The notes under the pieces were generated by a model that worked only from the letters and a program-made list of their open reading frames with translations, was not told the origin of the DNA and did no database searches. DNA of 64,000 nucleotides from Arsenicicoccus cauae (lineage in GTDB: Bacteria; Actinomycetota; Actinomycetes; Actinomycetales; Dermatophilaceae), in assembly GCF_009707125.1 (NCBI RefSeq), contig NZ_WLVL01000007.1, positions 62,001 to 126,000 of the forward strand, written 5' to 3'. Made by a program: the position numbers and the translations under genes. Of this stretch, positions 15,410-22,250 are shown one piece after another; within the stretch, counting starts at the first letter, position 1; every line of letters begins with the position of its first letter.

Positions 15410-16425
15410 CCGAGTCCGTGCTGACCGAGTTGCCCAGCGTCCGGCTCGTCCTCGGGGTCGCCGCCAGCGCGGCCCCGAGGGCGCAGGCCGCCGCGCAGCC
15501 CAGCAGCACCGGGGTCAGACCCCACGCGCTGACGGCGGGGGCGAGCAGCGCGAGGCCGAGCGGCGCGCAGCCGTAGGACTCGACGAAGTCCAGGGACGTC
15601 ACCCGCGCCAGCCGCTCGGGCGGGACCTCCCGCTGCGTGGCCGTGAACCACGGGACGCTGAACACCTCGATGCCGATGCCGCCGAGCGCGTACGCCGCGA
15701 GCACCAGGACCGGTGACGGCGAGATCGCCAGCGCGAGCGGCACGAGCGCGTAGGCCCCGACCCCGGCGAAGGCCCACCAGCCGACGTTAGTCGGTCGCCA
15801 GCGTGCGACGAGCGCGGCCCCCACGATCGCGCCGACGGTGTAGGCCGTGATGGCGACGGCGAGCACCGTCTCGCCCCCGAAGCGGTCGCGCGAGACCAGC
15901 GGCAGCGCGACGCAGGTCGCGGAGTAGCCGAGCGCCATGACCGGCAGCAACCCGCCCAGCCCGGCCACGAACCACGGGTGCCGTCGCGCCTCCTGCACGC
16001 CCTCGCGCAGGTCGTGGGCGGCCACGCGCGCCAGGGCGATCGGTCCTGGACGTCGCGCGCCGGTCGCGTCGTCGGGGGGTGATCGCCCGCTGTCCCGGCT
16101 CGACGGCGTCGACCCCCTGGCCCGTATGCCTTGCCCGCCCGCTCGTGGGGTCGCCGCCTCGCGGCAGGGCCGCCGTCAGGACCCACATCACGGCGGTGGC
16201 CAGCAGGATCCAGGTCAACGAGATCCGCTGCGAGGCAAGCCCGGTCAGGGCCGGGCGAGCAGCGTCGCCACCCGGACGGACAGGCTCCTGGCGGCGTTCG
16301 CCTGCTGCCAGCCCTCCGGCGCCACCTGCTCGCGCACCATGGCCTGGAAGGTCGGGCGGCAGGTGGCCTGGCGACGGGACCTGGTCGCTGTCCTACTCCC
16401 CCCTCACGCCGACGCTCGCGAGTGC
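15393..16425 (-). pseudogene. decayed MFS transporter gene
   Basis: The C-terminal half survives as an open frame, 15393-16025 (210 residues, six hydrophobic helices such as WFVAGLGGLLPVMALGYSAT), which is half of a 12-helix MFS protein. Upstream, other frames hold the preceding parts: LTWILLATAVMWVLTAALP (near 16160-16218) and, ending in a stop, FQAMVREQVAPEGWQQANAA with RSLSVRVATLLA (near 16250-16350), the central loop of DHA-type MFS proteins. At least two frame changes plus a missing N-terminus make this a pseudogene; the 210-residue remainder could be annotated as a short MFS protein but would lack the first six helices. Confidence 0.75.
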
Positions 16426-16490
16426 CCCGCCCCCTAGTGCGCCTACCGGGTGGACGCCTGGGCCGACGCCCGTCCTCCCACCACCGCACA

Positions 16491-16683
16491 CCATTGGTCA
16501 CCAATGGGGTCTGGGGACCCGTTTGGATCGTTCACAAACGTTAGTGGTGACCACTGGGCGTCGGCTGGGGGAGGAAGGGGCGCGCCACGCGCCCACCCCT
16601 CGCGCCATTGGTCACCAATTACTCTCAGGGGCGCGATTGGATCGTTCACAAACGTCAGTGTTGACCAATGACGCGAGGGGGTG
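16491..16683. repeat. two-copy palindromic element (114-bp period) beside the regulator gene
   Basis: Two copies start at 16491 and 16605. Each contains CCATTGGTCACCAAT and, 17 bases on, TTGGATCGTTCACAAACGT (16523-16541, 16637-16655) followed by AGTG-TGACCA-TG. Each copy is itself an inverted repeat (CATTGGTCA against TGACCA[A/C]TG); copy 2 extends to CCCCTCGCGCCATTGGTCA facing TGACCAATGACGCGAGGGG. A further perfect palindrome GTGTCGACAC is at 16685-16694. The stretch 16430-16757 holds no convincing gene. Candidate operators for the adjacent XRE regulator, or a small MITE pair. Confidence 0.75.
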
Positions 16684-16757
16684 TGTGTCGACACAAAGTG
16701 TTAACTCGGCAACTCAGTGTGAATGCGCAACGACAGGTGGTGACGGTGCGCGGTGGC

Positions 16758-17963
16758 TCAGGCGGGCCCGGCGTTGGTGGACGTCAGCGTCAGGAGCAGG
16801 CGCACCGACTCCTGCAGGTGCTCGGCCGCCCCGCGGTGGTCGCCGAGCTCACCCAGCGCCGTGCCGAGGTGGTGGTGGGCGTCGGCCAGGTCGGAGGCGG
16901 CGAGCAGGTGCCCGTCCTCGAGCACCCGCTCCATGTGGGCACGCCCCTGCGCCCAGTCGCCGGTTGCGCAGGCGTACTTGCCCTGCACCAGGTCCAGCTC
17001 GACCTGGTCGCTGCGGGCCGAGCTGAGCGAGAAGGCCGTCGCCGCCTTGGCGAGCAGCTCCGGCACGGCGTCGAGGTCGACGTCCGCCTTCAGCCGGAAG
17101 TCCGCGGCGGCGCGGTGCACCCGACCCCACCGGCGCAGGTGGCCGTCCGGGTCGATGGCCGCGATGGCCTGGTCGTAGTAGCTGAGTCCCGCCTGGGGGT
17201 CTCCGGTCGAGAGGGCGAGGTTGGCCAGGGCCCAGTAGGCGTTGCCGGCCTCGAGCCGGTTGGGGGCGTCCGCAGCGCCGCGGGCGAGGTCCGGCGCCCA
17301 GCTGATCGCGTCGCTGTAGCGGTGCTGCTGCCCGAGCGCCGACACGAGCGCGGTGAGGGCGGCGACGCCGGTCGAGCGCCAGGTGGGGGTGGTGCGGAAG
17401 GCCATGACGGCGGCCCGGGCCTCGGTGACGGACCCCTCCAGGTCGCCGGTCACGCGCAGGGCGACCGACAGGACCGTGCGCACCCGCCCCTGCAGGATCG
17501 TGGACTGCTGCGTGAACCAGTGGTCGACGAGGGCTCGGGCCTGCTCGACGACCTGGTCGGCGAAGTCGTTCTCGATGCGCAGCGTGAGGTCCATCAGCGC
17601 GGCGGTCCACCAGAGGTCCAGGCGGTCGGCCTCGAGGGCGAAGTCGCGCAGGTCGGATGCGGCCTTGATGGCACCCTCGAAGGTATGGGTCGTGAGCACG
17701 CTGAGCGCCTCGGTCTGCAGGACCGCGGCGCGGGCGTCGCCGCGCTTGCCGGAGGCGAGAGCCCAGGCGCGGACGTGCTCGACCGAGAGGCCGAGCCTGC
17801 CGGCGACGTGCTCGACGATCTCGCGGCTCGGCGCACGGTGCCCTGACTCCACGAGGGAGATGTAGCTGCGGGAGAACTCCGGCTCCCCCAGCTCCGACTG
17901 GGACAAGCCGGCCGCGACCCTCGCCGCGCGCAGCGCTACTCCGAAACCGTTCTCGTCGCTCAT
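16758..17963 (-). CDS. XRE-type HTH regulator with C-terminal TPR-like domain (candidate peptide-pheromone receptor)
   Basis: 401 residues. Residues about 8-62 form an XRE helix-turn-helix (FGVALRAARVAAGLSQSELG with recognition part SRSYISLVESGHRAP). The rest is all-helical with TPR-like pairs, e.g. NAYWALANLALSTGDPQAGL and ADAHHHLGTALGELGDHRG. HTH plus TPR superhelix is the layout of RRNPP receptors (Rgg, PlcR, NprR, AimR), in which a small imported peptide binds the TPR groove and changes DNA binding. ATG 17961-17963. Only 75 bases separate it from a divergent gene for a secreted repeat peptide. Known in the family: peptide response. Inferred here: that this neighbour is the ligand. A plain metabolic XRE regulator is the alternative. 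Confidence 0.88.
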   Translation of the reverse strand: MSDENGFGVALRAARVAAGLSQSELGEPEFSRSYISLVESGHRAPSREIVEHVAGRLGLSVEHVRAWALASGKRGDARAAVLQTEALSVLTTHTFEGAIKAASDLRDFALEADRLDLWWTAALMDLTLRIENDFADQVVEQARALVDHWFTQQSTILQGRVRTVLSVALRVTGDLEGSVTEARAAVMAFRTTPTWRSTGVAALTALVSALGQQHRYSDAISWAPDLARGAADAPNRLEAGNAYWALANLALSTGDPQAGLSYYDQAIAAIDPDGHLRRWGRVHRAAADFRLKADVDLDAVPELLAKAATAFSLSSARSDQVELDLVQGKYACATGDWAQGRAHMERVLEDGHLLAASDLADAHHHLGTALGELGDHRGAAEHLQESVRLLLTLTSTNAGPA

Positions 17964-18038
17964 GACCTATTCCCAACTGTTGACAATGCGAGTAACGTAC
18001 CGCTTGCCGCATCCCCCCGCCAGTAGGAGATTCCCATC
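17964..18038. promoter_or_regulatory. divergent promoter region of regulator and repeat-peptide gene
   Basis: 75 bases with a good -35 box TTGACA (17980-17985) towards the peptide gene but no clear TANNNT at standard distance. It also has CAAC-T-GTTG (17974-17982) and GTA-ACG-TAC (17992-18000) dyads. TGTTGACAATGCGAG here resembles TGTTGACCAATGACGCGAG in the palindromic element at 16662-16680, a hint of a shared operator. AGGAGA at 18025-18030 is the ribosome site for the peptide gene. Confidence 0.45.
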
Positions 18039-18215
18039 ATGATTGCCAAGGCCACTCGCGCCATAGCCGTTCTCACCCTCGCAGCCTTCGCTCTGGTCCC
18101 CACCGTCGGTGGCAGCTGGCCCACGAGCCAGGACCCCACGGTGGGCGGCAGCTGGCCCACCAGCCAGGACCCCACCGTCGGTGGCAGCTGGCCGACCGTG
18201 CTCGACGCTAGCTGA
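18039..18215 (+). CDS. secreted triple-repeat peptide precursor (candidate pheromone)
   Basis: 58 residues. ATG 18039 lies 8 bases after AGGAGA; TGA ends at 18215; a strong terminator follows at 18270. Residues 1-18 are a signal peptide (K4 and R7, hydrophobic IAVLTLAAFA, AFA cleavage site). Then PTVGGSWPTSQD occurs twice and PTVGGSWPTVLDAS once, 36 bases each. Copies 1 and 2 differ at four codons, all synonymous (ACC/ACG, GTC/GTG, GGT/GGC, ACG/ACC), so selection has kept the peptide and not the DNA. There is no Cys, so no disulfide or lanthionine. Next to an HTH-TPR regulator, a multi-copy precursor of a short signal peptide is the best reading; a small antimicrobial or cell-wall peptide is possible. 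Confidence 0.85.
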   Translation: MIAKATRAIAVLTLAAFALVPTVGGSWPTSQDPTVGGSWPTSQDPTVGGSWPTVLDAS

Positions 18216-18269
18216 TCTGCCTGGTCAGGGCCGCTTTCCTGGCTCGGACGCGCCCGACCGGGTGATCGA

Positions 18270-18305
18270 GGCCCCCGCTCGACTCCTCGGAGTCCTGCGG
18301 GGGCC
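18270..18305 (+). terminator. hairpin terminator of the repeat-peptide gene
   Basis: Perfect 9-bp stem GGCCCCCGC (18270-18278) / GCGGGGGCC (18297-18305), extended inside by GACTC/GAGTC, 55 bases after the peptide stop. It makes the peptide gene a single-gene transcript. Confidence 0.78.
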
Positions 18306-18402
18306 TTGCGCGTGCGGAGGGAGGGGGCCGTATGTCGTGCCGCCGGTCACCGACTCGCGATCAGGCGGGCACGGTCGCGTGCAGGGGAAGCTCGAAGAGG
18401 CG

Positions 18403-18642
18403 CTAGGCGTGGGTCAGGCCGCGCGGCGCCTTGACCGTCATGACGAAGCCCTCGGCCAACCGCCGCCGCCAGCTCGCGAAGCTCGCGTCCCGGGGCCAGC
18501 GGTAGTGGCTCGCGTTGAGCTCCACGGGCGCGAGCTCCGCGACGTAGCAGGCGAGCCGGTCCCCGGGACGCATGCCGGGCGGGTAGAGGACGCCGTCCCA
18601 GTGGGCACAGCTCCAGCCCGAGGTCCCGAGGAGGACACTCAC
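18403..18642 (-). pseudogene. truncated DUF72 protein (N-terminal third only)
   Basis: 79 residues from GTG 18640-18642: VSVLLGTSGWSCAHWDGVLY and PGDRLACYVAELAPVELNAS are the first strands of DUF72 (YecE-like TIM barrel, usually 240-300 residues). The frame ends at a TAG (18403) right after PRGLTHA, where intact relatives continue with R-RL; RLFE-like codons follow the stop but the rest of the barrel is missing. It overlaps the dehydratase stop by GTGA, so it is still in the operon, but it is very likely non-functional. Confidence 0.78.
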
Positions 18643-19532
18643 CCCTCGAGCTCGGCCAGCGCCCGTGGGATCTCGGCAAGCAGCTCGCGGGCGAGGAAGC
18701 CGCGCCGTCCGTGCACCGCGACCAGGCGCTCGCCCGCGCGGCCGTGCACATAGGCGCCCCACACCCCGGCCTGGGCGGGCTCCGCGCCACGCCCGAGCAG
18801 CCCGACCAGCATGCCAGCCTTGACGTCGCCAGAGCCGCTGACGGCCATGCCCTGACCGCCGGTCTGGACCGCCCACAGGTCGGCGGTGGCGCGCGTGCCG
18901 GGGGTCGTGACGTAGGTCGTGGACGCGCCCGACACGACCACGGCACCGGCACGGCGGCTGAGCCGCAGCGCGGCGCCGAGCGGATCCTCCGACACGGCGT
19001 CCTCGTCCTCGTCGAGCGTCTGGGCGAGCTCTGCGGCGTTGGGGGACAGGATGACTCGCCCGTCCAGGTGCTTCACCCCGTCGGCGTGCTCGGTGAGATA
19101 GGCCATGCCGAGCGCGTCGATGACGACCGGCACGTCGAGGCGCGGCACGACGCGCTCGAGCAGCGCGACCGCCGCGTCGGGGGACATGATCCCGGGGTCC
19201 AGCAGGACCGCGGCGCAGCCCTCGGCGAGCTCGACGATCTCGTCGGCGGTCCCGGGGGCGAGGTTGCCGTCGTCGTCGGCGGCCAGACCCGCGACGTAGG
19301 CCTCGGGGATGGCCATGCCCATCGGCACCGCCAGCGGCTCGACCGTGGCGATCTGGAGCTTGCCCGCTCCGGCGCGCAGGGCGGCCTCCGCGGCGAGCAT
19401 GACACCGCCCGGCATACGGACGTTGCCGCCGACCACGAGGACGCGGCCGTTGCTCTCCTTGTCGCCCCCGTCGCCGGGTAGCTGCCACTCGCGCAGCAGC
19501 CCCGAGGAGACGACCTCCGGTCGGCGACTCAC
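18639..19532 (-). CDS. nnrD: ADP-dependent NAD(P)H-hydrate dehydratase
   Basis: 297 residues, YjeF C-terminal/ribokinase-like fold. The nucleotide-binding loop KESNGRVLVVGGNVRMPGGV (about 25-44), VVIDALGMAYL, the VILSPNAAELAQTL region (TPHxGE-like) and the catalytic end QGMAVSGSGDVKAGMLVGLL (GTGDVLAG-like) are all present. It repairs hydrated NADH/NADPH (S-NAD(P)HX) using ADP. The epimerase domain is not fused, as in many actinobacteria. GTG 19530-19532 overlaps the upstream phosphatase stop (GTGA), so phosphatase, dehydratase and the DUF72 remnant share an operon. Confidence 0.88.
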   Translation of the reverse strand: MSRRPEVVSSGLLREWQLPGDGGDKESNGRVLVVGGNVRMPGGVMLAAEAALRAGAGKLQIATVEPLAVPMGMAIPEAYVAGLAADDDGNLAPGTADEIVELAEGCAAVLLDPGIMSPDAAVALLERVVPRLDVPVVIDALGMAYLTEHADGVKHLDGRVILSPNAAELAQTLDEDEDAVSEDPLGAALRLSRRAGAVVVSGASTTYVTTPGTRATADLWAVQTGGQGMAVSGSGDVKAGMLVGLLGRGAEPAQAGVWGAYVHGRAGERLVAVHGRRGFLARELLAEIPRALAELEG

Positions 19533-20305
19533 GCGTCGGCCTCGCCGGCAGCGGGCTCCTCGTGGGTGGTCTGGGCGCCCTCGTCGTCCAGCGCCGCCGT
19601 CTCGGCGTAGGCGACCAGCTCGAGCGAGCCGTCCTCGGCGCGGTCGTAGGAGGTCATCGAGCAGTTGGGCAGCGGCGTCTCGTTGTCGATGGTGATGATC
19701 CCCTCCTCGTCGAGGCCCTCCAGGACGAGGCGGAAGCTCATGATCACCGCCTGATGGCTGAAGATCCAGACGTGCTCGTCGGCGTACTCCTGACGGATGT
19801 CGGCCAGGACGCTGCGGACGCGCAGGGCCACGTCGCACCAGGACTCGCCGCCCGGGGGCCGGTAGTAGAACTTGCCGACCTTGGTGCGGCGCTCGGCCTC
19901 CTCGGGGTGCTCCGCCCGGATGCCGTCGCCGGTGAGCCCGTCGAAGATCCCCAGGTCACGCTCGCGCAGCCGCTCGTCGAGGACCAGCGAGTGGTCCAGC
20001 CCCGCCTCCCGCAGGGCCGTCTCGGCCGTACCCCGCGCCCGCGCGTACGGCGAGGACAGGATCACCTCGGGGCGGTGGGCCTCGGGCAACCGCGCCAGGT
20101 GGGCCCCGAGGGCGGTGGCCTGCTCGGTGCCCAGGTCCGACAGCGGGGTGTCGGCGTCGCGGTAGTCGAGCGCCAGCCTGCCGTGACCGGCCTTGCGGGC
20201 CTCGGCGTCCGCCACGTTGCCGAGGCTCTGGCCGTGGCGGACGAGCACGAGCCGGCGGGGGGCGGTGCGTCGCCCCGCGGCGATGGAGTCGGTCTGCTCG
20301 GGCAC
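19529..20305 (-). CDS. histidine phosphatase family protein
   Basis: 258 residues from GTG 20303-20305, chosen because GGAGGC sits just upstream. The phosphohistidine motif LVLVRHGQSLGNV lies at about 20-32, ILSSPYARARGTAETAL supplies the second conserved Arg, LDERLRERDLGIFDGL the third region, and WIFSHQAVI the final His. Members range from phosphoglycerate mutase-like to broad phosphatases; the long G-D-G-I-R-A-E-H-P insert and acidic tail (DDEGAQTTHEEPAAGE) fit the SixA/GpmB-like group. Substrate not determinable. Confidence 0.87.
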   Translation of the reverse strand: MPEQTDSIAAGRRTAPRRLVLVRHGQSLGNVADAEARKAGHGRLALDYRDADTPLSDLGTEQATALGAHLARLPEAHRPEVILSSPYARARGTAETALREAGLDHSLVLDERLRERDLGIFDGLTGDGIRAEHPEEAERRTKVGKFYYRPPGGESWCDVALRVRSVLADIRQEYADEHVWIFSHQAVIMSFRLVLEGLDEEGIITIDNETPLPNCSMTSYDRAEDGSLELVAYAETAALDDEGAQTTHEEPAAGEADA

Positions 20306-20526
20306 GATGCCTCCTGCGGGTTGGTCCGGGCGTCCTTTCCGGCTACCCCGTATGCCGCGCCGCCAGACCCCGACCACCCGTCCGCGGGTCACTTTTCGAC
20401 GACGTTCCCCGCCCAGAGGTGACCGTTCGACGAGGGGGTGGCATGAGATGGGGGAGTATCCGGCATACGGCATATCTCTCCATCCCCTCACATCCCGCCG
20501 TCATCCACACCACGAAGGACACCACC

Positions 20527-21825
20527 GTGAGCACACCCGCCACCACCGCCCATGCACGGCCCGCCCCGAGCCGGACCAAGACGCTGCTCGGGACCGGCGT
20601 CGGCAATGCGCTCGAGTGGTACGACTGGAACGTCTACGCCACCTTCGCGACCTACATCGCGGCGCAGCTGTTCTCCAAGGCGGACCCCGCCTCCGCGTTC
20701 CTGTCCACCCTCGCGATCTTCGCGGTCGGGTTCGTGGCCCGGCCCTTCGGCGGCTACGTCTTCGGCTGGCTCGCCGACCGCATCGGGCGCAAGCACTCCC
20801 TGATGGTCGCCGTCATGCTCGCCTCGGGCGGCTCGCTGCTCATCGCCGTCGCGCCGACGTATGACGCCGTCGGGGTGTGGGCCTCGGTGATCCTGCTCGT
20901 GGCGAGGTTGCTGCAGGGCCTGGCGCACGGCGGCGAGCTGCCCTCGGCACAGACCTACCTCGCGGAGGAGGCACCCCGCGAGCGGCGCGGGTTCTGGGCG
21001 TCCTCGATCTACGTCTCCGGCACCGTCGGCCTGCTGATCGGCATGTTCCTCGGCCTGATCCTCGAGACGACGCTCAGCGACGCGCAGATGGACGCGTGGG
21101 GCTGGCGCGTGCCGTTCGCGCTCGGGGCCGTGCTCGGGCTGTTCGCGCTGTGGATGCGCACCCGGCTCGAGGAGTCCGCGATCTTCGAGGAGGAGGTGGG
21201 CGGCGAGGGCGCCCCCCGCGAGAACGTGCTCGCCGGCGTGTGGCGCCACAAGCGCCAGGCGCTGCAGGTCATCGGCATGACCATGGGCCTGACGATCACC
21301 TACTACGTGTGGTCCGTCAGCACCCCGGCCTACGCCATCAAGGTGCTGAAGTTCGACAAGACCGACGCCTTCTGGGCCTCGATCATCGGCAACACCGTCT
21401 TTATCCTCGCGCTGCCCGTGTGGGGTCTCGTGTCCGACCGGATCGGCCGCAAGATCCCCATCCTGGTCGCGCTGCTCGGCTCGGCGGTCCTCTACATCCC
21501 CATGACCTCGGTGATCGGGCACAGCATGGTGACGCTGGCGCTCGCGATCTCGGTGATGCTGATCCTGCTCGCCGGCTACCTCGCCATCGCGCCGGCGGTG
21601 TATGCCGAGATGTTCCCCACCGACGTGCGGGCCACCGGCGTGGGTGTGCCGTACGCCATCTGCATCGCGATGTTCGGCGGCACCGCCCCTTACGTGCAGA
21701 ACTGGCTCGCGGCGGCGGTCGAGTGGCGGTGGGCGTTCGCGACGTACGCGATCGTGGCGCTGCTGATCTCGGCCGCGACGGTGCTCACGCTGCCGGAGAC
21801 GCGCGCCAAGGACCTCAGCCATTGA
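20527..21825 (+). CDS. MFS transporter, metabolite:H+ symporter (MHS) subfamily
   Basis: 432 residues with 12 predicted helices. The N-terminus GVGNALEWYDWNVYATFATY and the loop GWLADRIGRKHSLMVAVML are diagnostic of the MHS group (ProP, KgtP, ShiA-like), as is the mid-protein ARLLQGLAHGGELPSAQTYL. The second half carries GLVSDRIGRKIPILVALLG. It probably imports an organic acid or osmolyte with protons. I use GTG 20527 with GAAGGA upstream; an upstream ATG in frame at 20419 lacks a ribosome site. A tandem repeat region follows. Confidence 0.87.
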   Translation: MSTPATTAHARPAPSRTKTLLGTGVGNALEWYDWNVYATFATYIAAQLFSKADPASAFLSTLAIFAVGFVARPFGGYVFGWLADRIGRKHSLMVAVMLASGGSLLIAVAPTYDAVGVWASVILLVARLLQGLAHGGELPSAQTYLAEEAPRERRGFWASSIYVSGTVGLLIGMFLGLILETTLSDAQMDAWGWRVPFALGAVLGLFALWMRTRLEESAIFEEEVGGEGAPRENVLAGVWRHKRQALQVIGMTMGLTITYYVWSVSTPAYAIKVLKFDKTDAFWASIIGNTVFILALPVWGLVSDRIGRKIPILVALLGSAVLYIPMTSVIGHSMVTLALAISVMLILLAGYLAIAPAVYAEMFPTDVRATGVGVPYAICIAMFGGTAPYVQNWLAAAVEWRWAFATYAIVALLISAATVLTLPETRAKDLSH

Positions 21826-21867
21826 CCGGTCCTGGCCGTATGCCGCACCCGACGCCTGGTGCGCGCC

Positions 21868-22250
21868 AACGGGTGGATTTCGCCACCGTCATGCGTGGCG
21901 TTCTCCACCCGTTGGTGGTGGCGATGACCCGTGAGCCCCGGGCTGGGCGGCACAGGTGACCCGACGGGGCACTTTCGGTGCTCTAACCGTCGGTCTGGCG
22001 CCGCCACGCGCCCCGGCGAGTCACTTCTGTCGTCGGCGTCGGCCGCGGGGTGGTGCTGGGGCGCGCCGAGGGGGCGGAGGCGTGAACGGGTGGGTTTGGC
22101 CACCGTCATGCGTGGTGTTCTCCACCCGTTGGTGGGAGCAGTGAGCCGTGAGCGCCCCATTGGGTGCTGGGGGTGACCCGACGGGGCACTTTCGGTGCAC
22201 TAACCGTCTGTCTGGCGCCGCGACGCGTCCTGTCGGGTCACTTCGTGTCG
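21868..22250. repeat. 217-bp tandem repeat with paired hairpins
   Basis: Copy 1 starts at 21868 and copy 2 at 22085. Each opens with the hairpin AACGGGTGGA...TCCACCCGTT (arms perfect in copy 1; inner CGCCAC/GTGGCG) and later carries GTGACCCGACGGGGC facing GCCCCGGCGAGTCAC (copy 1) or GTCCTGTCGGGTCAC (copy 2), with the short hairpin GCAC-TTTCG-GTGC inside. The intervening DNA has diverged while the palindromes persist. It fills the gap between the MHS transporter and the minus-strand gene ending at 22251, which converge here. No gene is visible in it. Confidence 0.85.

Noticed and set aside
16443-16694. Minus-strand 83-residue frame with repeated WSxLTFVNDP and IGDQW
   Set aside because: The repeat is explained by the twin palindromic DNA element; no ribosome site, and both strands are equally open.
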